A stretch of DNA of 64,000 nucleotides from Gracilimonas sp040904925 (GTDB taxonomy: Bacteria > Bacteroidota > Rhodothermia > Balneolales > Balneolaceae): NCBI GenBank assembly GCA_040904925.1, contig JBBDSP010000028.1, positions 7,174-71,173 on the forward strand, read 5' to 3'. The notes below the pieces were generated by a model. The model was not told where the DNA came from, did no database searches, and worked only from the letters and a program-made list of their open reading frames with translations. Below, in pieces: positions 43,746-53,145 of this stretch; the stretch's first letter is position 1, and every line of letters starts with the position of its first letter. The position numbers and the translations under genes are program-made.

Positions 43746-44537
43746 TTAAACGAGTGGCAGTGACAGACTTAACCTACCTGTTGAGTCTCCCATCATTTTA
43801 AAACTCAGATAACCCTCGATCTGATCAACTAACTTTCTGCTGGCGAGCAGTCCCTCATTCAAAGAACTATTTTTAATAGACTCATACTCATCTTTCTCAT
43901 TTTTGCATCTCAATACAGCTCGTATATCACTAGCTTTTTGTTCAGATAAGCTAAAAGTGATCTCAAATTTTGCTTTACCTTCCTCTTCAGAAGAACGGAG
44001 TTCCGCCTGATCTCCCTTTGGAATACATTTGATGGCGTAGGATACCAACTTATACATGATAAGTTTAACGGTATATAGTGCCGTATGTACATGCAAGGGC
44101 TTTAAAGATGAGTTGAAATTTATTTTATTATTCGAAGGGTCAATCTGTGAACAAACGTTTTTCACTGCCCAATTTAGGTCAACCTCTAAAAAATCTTCTT
44201 CCGCCTCAAATTGCTCTTGCTCATACATGGCATTTAATTGCTGGAATATTTCATTTACCTCCGTAATTCCAAGCTCAATTTTTTTTCGATAGTGCTCTAT
44301 CTGATCTACGCTGACATCCTGCTCAAGTGTCATATCTATAAGTTCAAGATAGCCGGAGATCGCACTTAGAGGAGACATAGCATTGTGCATATTTTGCTTT
44401 ACAATACTTCTTTGGAGCTGCTGGATTTGAAGAAGCCGTGAAAGCTTATTCTGTTGCTTCCCATCTTTTTTACCAATTCCATTTAATGTAATAGGCACAT
44501 GTATTGGGCCAACATTTTCAACATCTTTATCTGACAT
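43746..44537 (-). CDS. histidine kinase-like protein with degenerate ATP-binding domain
   Basis: A 263 aa soluble protein from the ATG at 44537 (MSDKDVENVG); an upstream ATG at 44615 adds 26 atypical residues. A kinase-type DHp helix pair carries His51 in KQNMHNAMSPLSAISGYLEL. The following domain looks like an HATPase, but the N-box Asn is lost (MYKLVSYAIKCI), no DxGxG is seen, and only a GLLASRKLVDQIEG trace of the G2 region remains. This resembles DHp-type phosphotransferases such as Spo0B and ChpT rather than an active kinase. It flanks the che unit. Confidence 0.75.
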   Translation of the reverse strand: MSDKDVENVGPIHVPITLNGIGKKDGKQQNKLSRLLQIQQLQRSIVKQNMHNAMSPLSAISGYLELIDMTLEQDVSVDQIEHYRKKIELGITEVNEIFQQLNAMYEQEQFEAEEDFLEVDLNWAVKNVCSQIDPSNNKINFNSSLKPLHVHTALYTVKLIMYKLVSYAIKCIPKGDQAELRSSEEEGKAKFEITFSLSEQKASDIRAVLRCKNEKDEYESIKNSSLNEGLLASRKLVDQIEGYLSFKMMGDSTGRLSLSLPLV

Positions 44538-45058
44538 AATACTTTTCTGATAATTAAAAATACCAACGAATCTGTTATCCCCTACAACTACTATTATCAG
44601 TTTGTCGATACCCAAAAAGCCAAACTTTTATAAACAGTAAACTACTTTAGCAGGTGAATTTAAGTCGATATCAGCTTAACCATTTTTTTTAATCATTAAA
44701 AAATTTTAATGTTACGGTTTTTATAACAGATATATCTGCTTATATAGTGCTAAAACACTGTCGCTCAGTATATTTAAAAGTCCTAACGTTATTAGGGTAT
44801 GTAAAAATATTCAAACTTCTTAATAATTCCTGAGAATTTTGTGCGGAAATGAGATTTAATTAATAGAGTTTTTTTTAAGCTTAAAGATATTTATCTAATG
44901 AGGGTCATATCAGAATAATTTCTCAAATCCTATAAAGAGTAACAGAAATTAAATTGGCTAAAAATTTCATCAGGGGACTTATCAATGGATAGATTACATC
45001 ATCTATTATTTGCTGATTCTCTTAATTAAATATACTTCTGTAATTATTTAAAACAGAC
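44538..45058. other. 521-base AT-rich divergent intergenic region
   Basis: Very AT-rich spacer between the kinase-like gene (minus) and the hybrid kinase (plus). No gene, no sigma28-type site and no clear repeat were found. It may hold housekeeping promoters for both genes, but none can be assigned. Confidence 0.4.
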
Positions 45059-46687
45059 ATGAAGACTAAAATCAGTAATTTACATTCAGGGATTTTTCGT
45101 TCTATGGTAGAAAAAAGCCTGAACGAGATATTTTTAATAGATCCGGATTCACTTCAATTTATTTATGGAAATCCTTCCATAGTAAAAAAGCTGGGATACA
45201 CTTATGGTAATTTTCTTGAGCTAAATTTCCCCTCTATTGTAACTGCAGAACATCGCGAAAACGTACTCAAAATATTAGATCAACTGATTAACCGAAGGCA
45301 GCAGCAGATCTCTCTTCAAGTTGATTTTTTTAATTCTGATGAATACTTCTTTCCTGTTCATATTCAATTAGAATGGATCAAAAAAAACGGGGAGGAATAT
45401 ATACTCGGCATTTGTCAGGATCTAAGTCACCAGAAAAGAAACAAGGATCTTTTGGAGGAACAGAAAAAGAAAACAAGAAACCTTCAGTTGAGTAATAAAT
45501 ACAAGTCAGATTTTTATGCAAACCTAAGTCACGAGATGAGGACCACATTGAATTCCGTTTCTTTACTTAGTGAAATCTTGTATGAAAACCGATCTAAGAA
45601 TCTCAAAAAATCACAGTTAAAGTACACCCAAACCATACACAATTCTACAAACAGCCTGCTTAAATTGCTAAATGAGGTATTGGATCTATCAAAAATAGAG
45701 TCTGGTAAAATGAGCATGCGGCCTGAGTTGTTGGAGGTCAAAGAATTTTGTAAAGAGTTAGAACGGCTATTTCAACCTGTAGCCAGGGAAAAAGGATTGC
45801 GATTTCAATTCATAGATGAAATTAAAGTCAGTCCTGCTTTTAATACTGATCGATTGCGGCTTGAACAGGTATTAAAAAATCTAATTTCAAATGCACTGAA
45901 ATTTACTGTTGAAGGATATGTTAAACTTCGGTTATTTCACCCTGAAAATCAGAATAAATCGACTCAATCAACTATAGGATTTCAGGTGATTGACACAGGG
46001 GTTGGAATTCCTGATAATCAATTAGAAAATATTTTTGAGAGCTATATTCAGGCTGAGGGCAGCAAAACTTACAGTGACTTTGGAGGAACCGGATTAGGCC
46101 TCTCCATTTCGAAACAGATCGTTCAACTTTTAGGAGGAACTATTTCTGTGGAAAGCACACTTAAGAGTGGCAGTATTTTTACCATTGAAGTACCAATGGA
46201 CAGTAGCGAAGCAATTCTAAGTAATGCCAAAGAAGGTAAGATCAAACTTACAACCACGCCTGCAATTGGTGATCGTATTGTACAAAAAGTAAAATCAAAA
46301 CCTAAAAAACTCAATGGTACCGTACTTCTGATCGATGACAGTGAAACTCATAACATGGCTTTAAGTGAATTTCTAAACTTCAAGATCAAAAAGACGCTCA
46401 CGGCAGAATCCGCTAAAAATGCATTTGAGATCCTGTCTTCACAAACGGTTCATTGTATTATACTTGATATGTACCTTCCTGATGCTAGCGGCAGAGAAGT
46501 ACTGCAGAAACTTAAAAGTAATAAACGGTATTCATCCATTCCGGTCATCATCTATTCCGGCAAAAATTTCACTCAAGAAGAAGAGGAAGAACTCGGGAAT
46601 CTTGCAGATGCCATTATTCAGAAAAATGTGATGAGCTATAAGGTGTTATTACCCAAAGTGATTGGTGTTCTGCAGAAAGTGATCTAA
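45059..46687 (+). CDS. PAS hybrid sensor histidine kinase with receiver domain
   Basis: A soluble 542 aa hybrid kinase. It has a PAS domain with PAC (about 15-130; FLIDPDSLQFIYGNPSIVKK), then HisKA with His158 (ANLSHEMRTTLNSVSLLSEI). The usual Pro of the H-box is Thr. The HATPase domain is complete (NLISNALKF, DTGVGIP, GGTGLGLSISKQI). The C-terminal receiver (about 420-540) has phospho-acceptor D470 (CIILDMYLPDASG) and a Ser and Lys at the switch sites. It is probably part of a phosphorelay, because no separate HPt is attached. Confidence 0.9.
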   Translation: MKTKISNLHSGIFRSMVEKSLNEIFLIDPDSLQFIYGNPSIVKKLGYTYGNFLELNFPSIVTAEHRENVLKILDQLINRRQQQISLQVDFFNSDEYFFPVHIQLEWIKKNGEEYILGICQDLSHQKRNKDLLEEQKKKTRNLQLSNKYKSDFYANLSHEMRTTLNSVSLLSEILYENRSKNLKKSQLKYTQTIHNSTNSLLKLLNEVLDLSKIESGKMSMRPELLEVKEFCKELERLFQPVAREKGLRFQFIDEIKVSPAFNTDRLRLEQVLKNLISNALKFTVEGYVKLRLFHPENQNKSTQSTIGFQVIDTGVGIPDNQLENIFESYIQAEGSKTYSDFGGTGLGLSISKQIVQLLGGTISVESTLKSGSIFTIEVPMDSSEAILSNAKEGKIKLTTTPAIGDRIVQKVKSKPKKLNGTVLLIDDSETHNMALSEFLNFKIKKTLTAESAKNAFEILSSQTVHCIILDMYLPDASGREVLQKLKSNKRYSSIPVIIYSGKNFTQEEEEELGNLADAIIQKNVMSYKVLLPKVIGVLQKVI

Positions 46688-46761
46688 TATTGAAGGTCAA
46701 TATATTCGTAACTAACCGGAACATATTCCGGTAATACTCCAATTTCCATTCACTATATCAA

Positions 46762-46983
46762 TTAATTAAATCCAGGCCTTCCGGGAGGAATAGGGATTCC
46801 CGGACCCGAATCTGAACTTCCTGTAGATAACAAGTAAGCTGAAGATGTGATGAGCGTTGCGCAGTTAATGAGAGAGCCTACGGGGCTGCTCATCCCTGCA
46901 TGAAATTCCGGGTTCTGTTTTAATATGCCTGATAAAAGTGTAGACCCCGAGCACGGGAGGCCAGAAATAAAATGTAAAACCAT
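46762..46983 (-). pseudogene. N-terminal remnant of a sulfotransferase
   Basis: The first 40 or so residues (VLHFISGLPCSGSTLLSGIL, then KQNPEFHAGMSSPVGSL) match the start of P-loop sulfotransferases. The usual PRSGSTLL loop reads PCSGSTLL. The frame then turns into unrelated Ser/Gly/Pro sequence and stops at 73 aa, whereas the family is about 250-300 aa. No continuation is visible, so this is a truncated remnant at the start of a repeat-rich stretch. Confidence 0.65.
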
Positions 46984-47402
46984 GTGCTAACCCAATTATA
47001 CCAATCTATATTATTAAAAATTAAAATTAATATTAATAACAACGTCTTATTGATTTATTTTACCAGCACTGAAGAGATTCATTAGCTAATATTACTATAA
47101 AGTATTAACCCCCGTATTAACTGTGCTTTATTAGCGATAAAATTAAGGCTCTCAAATTTTTTCCACTTCTCTGCCAGAATTCAGAAAAATTCAATTATGC
47201 AAAAACATGATAATGCTTGCCGGTTCGCCACTCGTTTTCGCTCTCCTGTTTTTTAAATATATCAACCATAAAATAATGGTCATGAATGCTTTAAGAGGAA
47301 GCTTAATTTAGATTTAATCCCGAATGGAGCATAATAGGATAAATACACGCCGATCATACTGTTGAAAAAATCTTTAATCAAAAATTTTCCCAGACTAAAC
47401 CA

Positions 47403-47423
47403 CTCTGCACTGAAAGTGCAGAG
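47403..47423. repeat. REP-like palindrome, copy 1
   Basis: CTCTGCACT-GAA-AGTGCAGAG: a 9-base perfect stem with a 3-base loop. It is followed by GGTTTGATTTGGAGCTG, related to the sequence after copy 2. Confidence 0.6.
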
Positions 47424-47658
47424 GTTTGATTTGGAGCTGAAAGTCCCGTTCTCTACATCAATATCACTTAAGTCATTCTGAGGGTACTCCCCAAGGATCT
47501 ATGCAATTTAGGTCTCACTGTTTTTATATGCGAATGTACCATGTAGTGGCAATACCGATGTGAACACAAACTTATAAGCTCCTTAATAGGCAAGATCCTT
47601 CATTTCATTCAGGATGACTTTAGATACAGGGAATTGATTTTTTGGCAATACTAAAGTG

Positions 47659-47675
47659 CTGCACTCAAAGTGCAG
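47659..47675. repeat. REP-like palindrome, copy 2
   Basis: CTGCACT-CAA-AGTGCAG: a 7-base stem with a 3-base loop, followed by GGTTTTAAACCTTGGGCTG. Core CTGCACT/AGTGCAG is shared with copy 1, 236 bases away. Confidence 0.6.
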
Positions 47676-47753
47676 GGTTTTAAACCTTGGGCTGGGACCA
47701 ATAAAAAAGAGATGAAGCTGAATGCGCACATCTTACTTCCACTTCAAGGGGAG

Positions 47754-48695
47754 TCAGCTAAGAAATTGAATAGCAAATAGCCGTTTTTCATCCACCCAGC
47801 TCCTAATAGTTTCAAAGTACGGTTCAGTTAGTTGAGCAAACGATTCCAGAGAATATTTATGGGAATTCTCGGTATGTATACTTTCCCCTTTCTTGAAGTC
47901 AATTATCACATCTCCTATTGTCACAGTTTGGTCAGTATTGCTTACCAGGTGCATTTCGATACGACTTTTCTCTTCATTAAAAACTGCACGGTGCTCGAAT
48001 TCACTGACATCAAAATCAGCTCCCAATTCTCTGTTTATTCTAGCAAGTATATTTTTGTTGAATGCAGCTGTAACCCCTTTTGAATCGTCATAGGCGGCAA
48101 TCAACACTTCCGGATCTTTGATCAGATCGAAACCGATCAATAGCCCGCCGTCTGGGCCAACCAACTCCGAGATCAGTCCGATGAAGTCAGCTGCATGTTC
48201 TTTGGCAAAATTCCCGATCGTAGAGCCGGGAAAATAGGCAATCTTCCGTACACCTTCTGGAGTTTCGGGAAGGTCAAACGGTTTGGTATAATCTGCGGCA
48301 ACCGGCAGGATATTCAGGTCAGGATATTCTTTCTGTAAATCCTTTGTAACAGCTTGCAAGAATTTCTCGGAAATATCGACCGGTACATAGGAATGAATAT
48401 CTTCTAAATGATCGAGCAATAACCGGGTTTTCATGCTGCTTCCACTACCCAATTCAATCAGCTGAATCTGATTTCCTAACACTGAGGCAATCTCATCAAT
48501 ATTATTTTCCATGATCTCAAGCTCGGTGCGGGTCAGGTAATATTCATCCAGCTCGCAAATCTCTTCAAACAGCTCTGATCCCCGATTATCATAAAAATAT
48601 TTACTCGGAAGGGTTTTGTTTGCTTTTTTCAGTCCGGTTATGACCTCCGCCGCCATATCTGTATTCAATTCCAATTCTTCTGCCGTCTTTTTCAT
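47754..48695 (-). CDS. egtD: L-histidine N(alpha)-methyltransferase EgtD
   Basis: EgtD trimethylates histidine to hercynine, the first step of ergothioneine synthesis. The 313 aa protein has FYDNRGSELFEEICELDEYY at the start, the SAM motif LIELGSGSSMKTRLLL and FPGSTIGNF, all typical. It starts 27 bases after the egtB stop, forming an egtB-egtD operon. No EgtA, EgtC or EgtE is present. Confidence 0.95.
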   Translation of the reverse strand: MKKTAEELELNTDMAAEVITGLKKANKTLPSKYFYDNRGSELFEEICELDEYYLTRTELEIMENNIDEIASVLGNQIQLIELGSGSSMKTRLLLDHLEDIHSYVPVDISEKFLQAVTKDLQKEYPDLNILPVAADYTKPFDLPETPEGVRKIAYFPGSTIGNFAKEHAADFIGLISELVGPDGGLLIGFDLIKDPEVLIAAYDDSKGVTAAFNKNILARINRELGADFDVSEFEHRAVFNEEKSRIEMHLVSNTDQTVTIGDVIIDFKKGESIHTENSHKYSLESFAQLTEPYFETIRSWVDEKRLFAIQFLS

Positions 48696-48722
48696 ATAGT
48701 TTTATAGATGATAATAAGGTTA

Positions 48723-50015
48723 TTATCGAGCCAGTCTGATTCCCGTAAACTGCCACCGCTCATTGGTATGGAAGAAATTGCGGTACGTTTTTCTGAAGTG
48801 TAATTTTGAAGTTGCACAGGATCCGCCCCGTAGCACATACTGATTGCACATGAATTTGCCGTTGTACTCTCCCAAAGCGCCGGGCAGTGGCTTGTATCCG
48901 GGATAAGGAGCATACGAACTTTGGGTCCACTGCCACACCTCCCCGAACATTTGCTGTAATCCCTCTTCTTCTGTTTGCAAAGCAGCGGGGTGTAAATATC
49001 CCGCGTCCACAAAATTTCCTTCTACTTTCAGCGATTCAGTAGCCACCTCCCATTCCTGTTCGGTAGGTAAACGAAAACCTTTCCAGCGGGCATAGGCATC
49101 GGCCTCAAAATAACTGACATGAGCTACCGGTTCATTCGGATCGACTTTTTCCATTCCGCTTAGGGTAAACTGACACCATTCACCTTCTTTTCTCTGCCAA
49201 TGCAATGGGGCTTGCCAACCTTCATCCCTGATCGTAGAAAATCCCTCATCCAGCCACCATTGGGGTTCTCCATAAGCACCGGATTCTATAAATTCAATGT
49301 ATTCCCCATTTGTGACCAGCCGGTTTGCAAGCTCAAAGTCATGGATATAGGTTTTGTGCCGGGGAAATTCGTTGTCGTAGCCAAAACCATCCCCTTTATG
49401 ACCTACTTCAAAAACGCCTTCCTTAAAAGAACTCCAGCTCAATTCCGGGATTGATTCTACTCTGGGTCGATCTACTTTTTTATAGGCAATATTCAATGGA
49501 TTCTGGGCAAACATATATTTCAGATCCGTCATCAGCAGTTCCTGATGCTGCTGTTCATGGTGAATCCCGATCTCAATGATGGGAGCCCACTTTTTATACT
49601 GTTCCTCCGTAGCCGAACGGATCAGGTCTATCACATGCTCGTTGATGCTTTTCCGATATTCAAAAACCTGCTTTACCGTAGGACGCGAAATATTACCCCT
49701 TCTTGCCCGGCAGTGAGGAACTCCCGTCTGCAGGTAATAGGAATTGAACAAATAGCTGTATTGCGGATGAACAGGGTCATAATCCTTTACCTCCTTCTCC
49801 AACAAGAAAGTCTCAAAAAACCAGGTAGTATGAGCAAGGTGCCATTTAGCCGGACTTGCATTCTCGGTTACCTGTACTACATAATCTTCGATCTCAAGGG
49901 GCTCGGTAATTTTTTCCGTAAATGAACGAACCGTTTTAAAATGATCGATGAGATCATCCCTTTGCGAGTAAGCATTATCCTGAATAGGATCTGTTGGAGC
50001 AGTCAGTGTTTTCAT
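48723..50015 (-). CDS. egtB: ergothioneine biosynthesis sulfoxide synthase EgtB
   Basis: EgtB is the non-haem iron enzyme that joins hercynine to a thiol donor. The 430 aa protein has a DinB-like domain with the iron ligands in WHLAHTTWFFETF and GIHHEQQHQELLMTDLKYMF. A formylglycine-enzyme-type domain follows (about 190-430, with WEVATE, QMFGEVWQWTQSSYAPYPGY and YVLRGGSC). Because gamma-glutamylcysteine enzymes (EgtA/EgtC) are not nearby, it may use cysteine directly, as reported for some EgtB types. Confidence 0.95.
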   Translation of the reverse strand: MKTLTAPTDPIQDNAYSQRDDLIDHFKTVRSFTEKITEPLEIEDYVVQVTENASPAKWHLAHTTWFFETFLLEKEVKDYDPVHPQYSYLFNSYYLQTGVPHCRARRGNISRPTVKQVFEYRKSINEHVIDLIRSATEEQYKKWAPIIEIGIHHEQQHQELLMTDLKYMFAQNPLNIAYKKVDRPRVESIPELSWSSFKEGVFEVGHKGDGFGYDNEFPRHKTYIHDFELANRLVTNGEYIEFIESGAYGEPQWWLDEGFSTIRDEGWQAPLHWQRKEGEWCQFTLSGMEKVDPNEPVAHVSYFEADAYARWKGFRLPTEQEWEVATESLKVEGNFVDAGYLHPAALQTEEEGLQQMFGEVWQWTQSSYAPYPGYKPLPGALGEYNGKFMCNQYVLRGGSCATSKLHFRKTYRNFFHTNERWQFTGIRLAR

Positions 50016-50160
50016 TACATGAATATTTAGCTTTTAAAGTTAAGAGATGAGTCAGGTTAGGCTCATCTTACTTTATTAATAATTCCTATCGATATTTAGT
50101 TCAACACTTCTGTTATTATAAGTTATTCAAGACAATCAATATGTACTAAAATTGCTATAT

Positions 50161-50193
50161 AAAAAAAGCCCTGATCCAGATGACCAGGGCTTT
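50161..50193 (-). terminator. rho-independent terminator of the AhpD-like gene
   Basis: AAAGCCCTG (50165-50173) and CAGGGCTTT (50185-50193) form a 9-base stem. On the minus strand a run of seven T follows. It lies 23 bases after the AhpD-like stop and separates it from egtB. Confidence 0.88.
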
Positions 50194-50215
50194 ATGACTA
50201 TTCAATCACAAGAGA

Positions 50216-50773
50216 TCAAGCGGTTTCAAACTCGATCTTCTCGGGCTGAAAAGCCTCATCTAACGGAGTACTTGCCAGATGATTGGTGTAGTTACTGATG
50301 GTTTTCAGAGCAATAATCAAATTGATCTCCAGCAGGTTTTGCTTGGTGTATCCGGCATCCAAAAATTCTTGGATTTCAGATCCAGAAACATGTCCTCTTT
50401 CTTCAACGGCTTTGCGCGTATAATTTACCAGTGCATTCAATTTAGCATCCGGCAGCGGATCGCCATTTCGCACAGCGTTTACGGTGGCCTCATCCGTCTT
50501 CAACTGATTTTTTAAAATGGTTGAGTGTATTGCTGAGCAGTAGTGACATTCATTTTCGATACTAACGGCTAGGATTGCTAGCTGTTGCTCTTTTGGGGTG
50601 AAGCTTGTTTTACCGACAATTTCATCCAGCTTTAGATAGCCTTCAAGTACGGCAGGAGCTTCGGCAAATTCCCCTAGCAAATTGGGAACAAACCCAAATT
50701 TCTCTTTGGTTCCTTTTAAAAATGGTTTAGCGTCTTCGGGTGCGTTTTCGGCGTTATAAATAGTAAAGTCCAT
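50216..50773 (-). CDS. carboxymuconolactone decarboxylase/AhpD-family alkylhydroperoxidase
   Basis: A 185 aa all-helical protein with the AhpD redox motif CxxC and following His (NECHYCSAIHSTIL). It likely reduces peroxides or a thiol carrier. It stands as a single gene with its own terminator in a neighbourhood of ergothioneine and redox genes. Family members of about 180-190 aa are often annotated peroxidase-related. Confidence 0.9.
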   Translation of the reverse strand: MDFTIYNAENAPEDAKPFLKGTKEKFGFVPNLLGEFAEAPAVLEGYLKLDEIVGKTSFTPKEQQLAILAVSIENECHYCSAIHSTILKNQLKTDEATVNAVRNGDPLPDAKLNALVNYTRKAVEERGHVSGSEIQEFLDAGYTKQNLLEINLIIALKTISNYTNHLASTPLDEAFQPEKIEFETA

Positions 50774-51122
50774 AGTAGTGTACCTATTTAATATTAATGG
50801 TTTATTTAATTAGAAATAATACACTTTATAGATGCACTGAAGATCGAATCTATTACCAACTTTTATTTAATAAGAGTTGATGAGTGGAATAGAATTTGTC
50901 TATTAGGTGAAAATTTTTATTTACTCGTAGCCTAGCCCTTTTCTACTTTTATATCATGCAGAATATTAAATCTGCGAAACTTCGCGCCTTACTCAGCGGA
51001 AATCTGCGTAAAACCCTCGCTTAATCAATTCTTTTTTTTAAATCTTTCTTCATGCAGAGGGCGCCGATGAATCGCTGAGTTGCGCTGACCAATAGCTTTT
51101 TAACGGGGCACTCTTAGTTAGA
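50774..51122. other. intergenic region with CGCAGA-type repeat
   Basis: About 350 bases without a gene. Sequence at 50971-51020 (AAATCTGCGTAAAACCCTC) is shared in part with 53020-53040 (CTCCGCGTAAAACCCTC), along with other CTGCG/CGCAG words. These look like copies of one dispersed non-coding repeat. Confidence 0.5.
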
Positions 51123-51365
51123 TCAGGAGTACTCTTTGAGTTCTTTCATGGCATCGAGCAGAGCCTGATATTCCTCTCGGCATTCATGGCAATTATCGAG
51201 GTGCTCTCTTACCAAGGGCATCGCTTTTTCAGGTGATTTCCCCAGCAGTTCCATCTCTGCAAACTCGTTTAGTTCATCAAAACAATCATCACAGCCGATC
51301 TCAGCTTCGTGGGTAACAGGAATTTTACTAAGTAATTTTTTAAGTACGTCTTTGTTCAATTTCAT
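51123..51365 (-). CDS. zinc-finger anti-sigma factor (ZAS-type), cytoplasmic
   Basis: An 80 aa protein with the anti-sigma zinc motif HxxxCxxC at H55/C59/C62 (REHLDNCHECREEY) and a second Cys pair C25/C28. It has no membrane helix, so it is a soluble RsrA/ChrR-like regulator that could sense thiol oxidation. It lies 47 bases downstream of the ECF sigma gene, its likely partner. Confidence 0.85.
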   Translation of the reverse strand: MKLNKDVLKKLLSKIPVTHEAEIGCDDCFDELNEFAEMELLGKSPEKAMPLVREHLDNCHECREEYQALLDAMKELKEYS

Positions 51366-51412
51366 GATATCATTCTAAATCTTTCATATTGATGCGGTGA
51401 TTGTCCTTCATC

Positions 51413-52063
51413 TTACATCTGCTCCAAAATTTCTTGGGGATCCATACCTTCCACTTCCATTCTGTTTTTTAGTTTAAGCCGTGCATCATGAACCAATTTA
51501 TATATCGCATTCCTGTTACTATCCATCATCTCAGAAACTAACGTCATTGGCACCTGATCGATCATTAACAACTGAAGAACTTTTTGCTGTTTCTCTGTGA
51601 GTTCCTCTTCCATGATCTTCATTACTTGCTGCACTATCATCGATTCATGGGTGATCCGGTCAGGACCGGGCTGGTCATGTTCAATTTCAACGGCTTCTTT
51701 GTCATCAGGATCAAACTGACTGTGCTGTTCAAGCGATATATCTTTGTAGCGTTTTTTTCGAAGTTCTGAATAAGCCTCCCGAACGGATATTTTCATTGCC
51801 CAGGTGGTAAATTTACTATCTCCTCGAAATGTATCGTACTTATCCAAAATCTTGAGTATGGAATCCTGTGCAATATCTTCTACAAAATCATCAAGATCGC
51901 GCTGTACATATTTATAAAGGGACGCTTTGAGACCTTTTATCAAATGTCCGCGAAGCTGTTCGATTGCTTGAGCATCAGGTGGGGGTTTCAGCCCATTTAT
52001 CCATTCCTCGTTGGTTGAGTAAGAATTTTGTTGACTGCCTCGTCTTTTAAACCAGTTGATCAT
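51413..52063 (-). CDS. ECF-family RNA polymerase sigma factor
   Basis: A 216 aa sigma70-family protein with region 2 (DLDDFVEDIAQDSILKILDK and FTTWAMKISVREAYSELRKK) and region 4 (EELTEKQQKVLQLLMIDQVP, MTLVSEMMDSNRNAIYKL). It is directly followed by a zinc-type anti-sigma gene. Nearby thiol and peroxide genes suggest a redox or stress regulon, an inference only. Confidence 0.93.
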   Translation of the reverse strand: MINWFKRRGSQQNSYSTNEEWINGLKPPPDAQAIEQLRGHLIKGLKASLYKYVQRDLDDFVEDIAQDSILKILDKYDTFRGDSKFTTWAMKISVREAYSELRKKRYKDISLEQHSQFDPDDKEAVEIEHDQPGPDRITHESMIVQQVMKIMEEELTEKQQKVLQLLMIDQVPMTLVSEMMDSNRNAIYKLVHDARLKLKNRMEVEGMDPQEILEQM

Positions 52064-52146
52064 GTAACAAAGGGTATGGCTTTATGATATTATTAAATCT
52101 CAACTGAAAGTATTACAGCCTTTGTTAATTCCCAAATTCCATTCCT

Positions 52147-52905
52147 TTATAAATATCTCTCAACCCAGGCCCCGGCTACTTTTCCAACATACAGAGCATC
52201 CTCTTCACGGGTAAGCAGGTGATCAGCATCATCTAGTGAAATATAGCTTTTGGGATGTTTAGCTAAATTATAGATATGAGCTGCATTTTCAATCCCCACC
52301 GTATCATCCACGGGTGAATGAAAGATCAACAGCGCCTTATCAAGATTAGCTATGATGTCATCCATATTCTGTTCATTCAGATCATCCAGAAACTGCTTTT
52401 TAATCGTAAAAATCCTTCCTGCAAGCTGTACCCTTGCTTCGCCTTTCTCATTGATCTCCTTTTTCTTATCCAGCAAAAGATGGCTTACATGTTGTGGACT
52501 GCAAGGAGCTCCTATTGTCGCTACGGCTTCTACCGAATCCATGAACTTTGCTGCCTGAAGTACTGCGGCTCCACCCAAAGAATGCCCGATAAGCATTACG
52601 GGTGGCAATAGTTCATGGCGCATGAATTCAGCTGCCTTAACCAGATCTTCTACATTCGAGGAAAAATTAGTATCGGCAAAGTCCCCCTCACTTTCTCCGA
52701 GTCCGGTAAAATCAAACCGTAAAACGCCCATCCCTTGTTCGGTCAGCGCCTGACTGATTCTTCCAACGGCCTTCAGATTTTTACTGCATGTAAAACAATG
52801 GGCGAAAAGAGCCATTCCTTTTGAAATCCCTTCTTCAGGCTCATCGATACGGGCAGATAATTTTTCACCTTTACTTCCTTCAAATGTTACTTTCTTGTTT
52901 TTCAT
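52147..52905 (-). CDS. alpha/beta hydrolase
   Basis: A 252 aa serine hydrolase: nucleophile in LIGHSLGGAAVL, acid in FHSPVDDTVG, His in DADHLLT, and the oxyanion segment FAHCFTCSKN. This sequence type is common as the N-terminal half of hydrolase-OsmC fusion proteins. Here the OsmC peroxidase half is absent and the protein ends normally. The substrate is unknown. Confidence 0.9.
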   Translation of the reverse strand: MKNKKVTFEGSKGEKLSARIDEPEEGISKGMALFAHCFTCSKNLKAVGRISQALTEQGMGVLRFDFTGLGESEGDFADTNFSSNVEDLVKAAEFMRHELLPPVMLIGHSLGGAAVLQAAKFMDSVEAVATIGAPCSPQHVSHLLLDKKKEINEKGEARVQLAGRIFTIKKQFLDDLNEQNMDDIIANLDKALLIFHSPVDDTVGIENAAHIYNLAKHPKSYISLDDADHLLTREEDALYVGKVAGAWVERYL

Positions 52906-52937
52906 ATGCTATTAATCATTTATGATGTGAATCTTTC

Positions 52938-53040
52938 TTCTCGCAGATTTACGCAGATGAATCACAGTGTTACGCAGACCCCTAATCCTCCGCGAAAATC
53001 AGCGCCAAACTCTCCGGAACTCCGCGTAAAACCCTCAGCC
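52938..53040. repeat. CGCAGA-type dispersed repeat
   Basis: Dense CGCAGAT/ACGCAGA/CCGCG words (TCGCAGATTTACGCAGATGA; CTCCGCGTAAAACCCTC). It shares the GCGTAAAACCCTC core with 51005-51018. Intergenic, probably a dispersed non-coding repeat. Confidence 0.5.
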
Positions 53041-53145
53041 TTATTCCACATCTCCGCCTGTTCAAGCATCTTTTTTCTCGAAGATTATCGTTCTAAAACT
53101 ATACTAACAATTTCCCAATTAACTGTTATTTCGAATATGTTTTAA

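Larger units (their letters stand above)
46984..47753. other. 770-base intergenic region with palindromic repeats
   Basis: No gene. It contains two related palindromes (47403-47423 and 47659-47675) and between them a GTCATTCTGAGGGTACTCC-type segment (about 47473) typical of dispersed intergenic repeats. Together with the sulfotransferase remnant, this suggests a site of past rearrangement. Confidence 0.5.
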
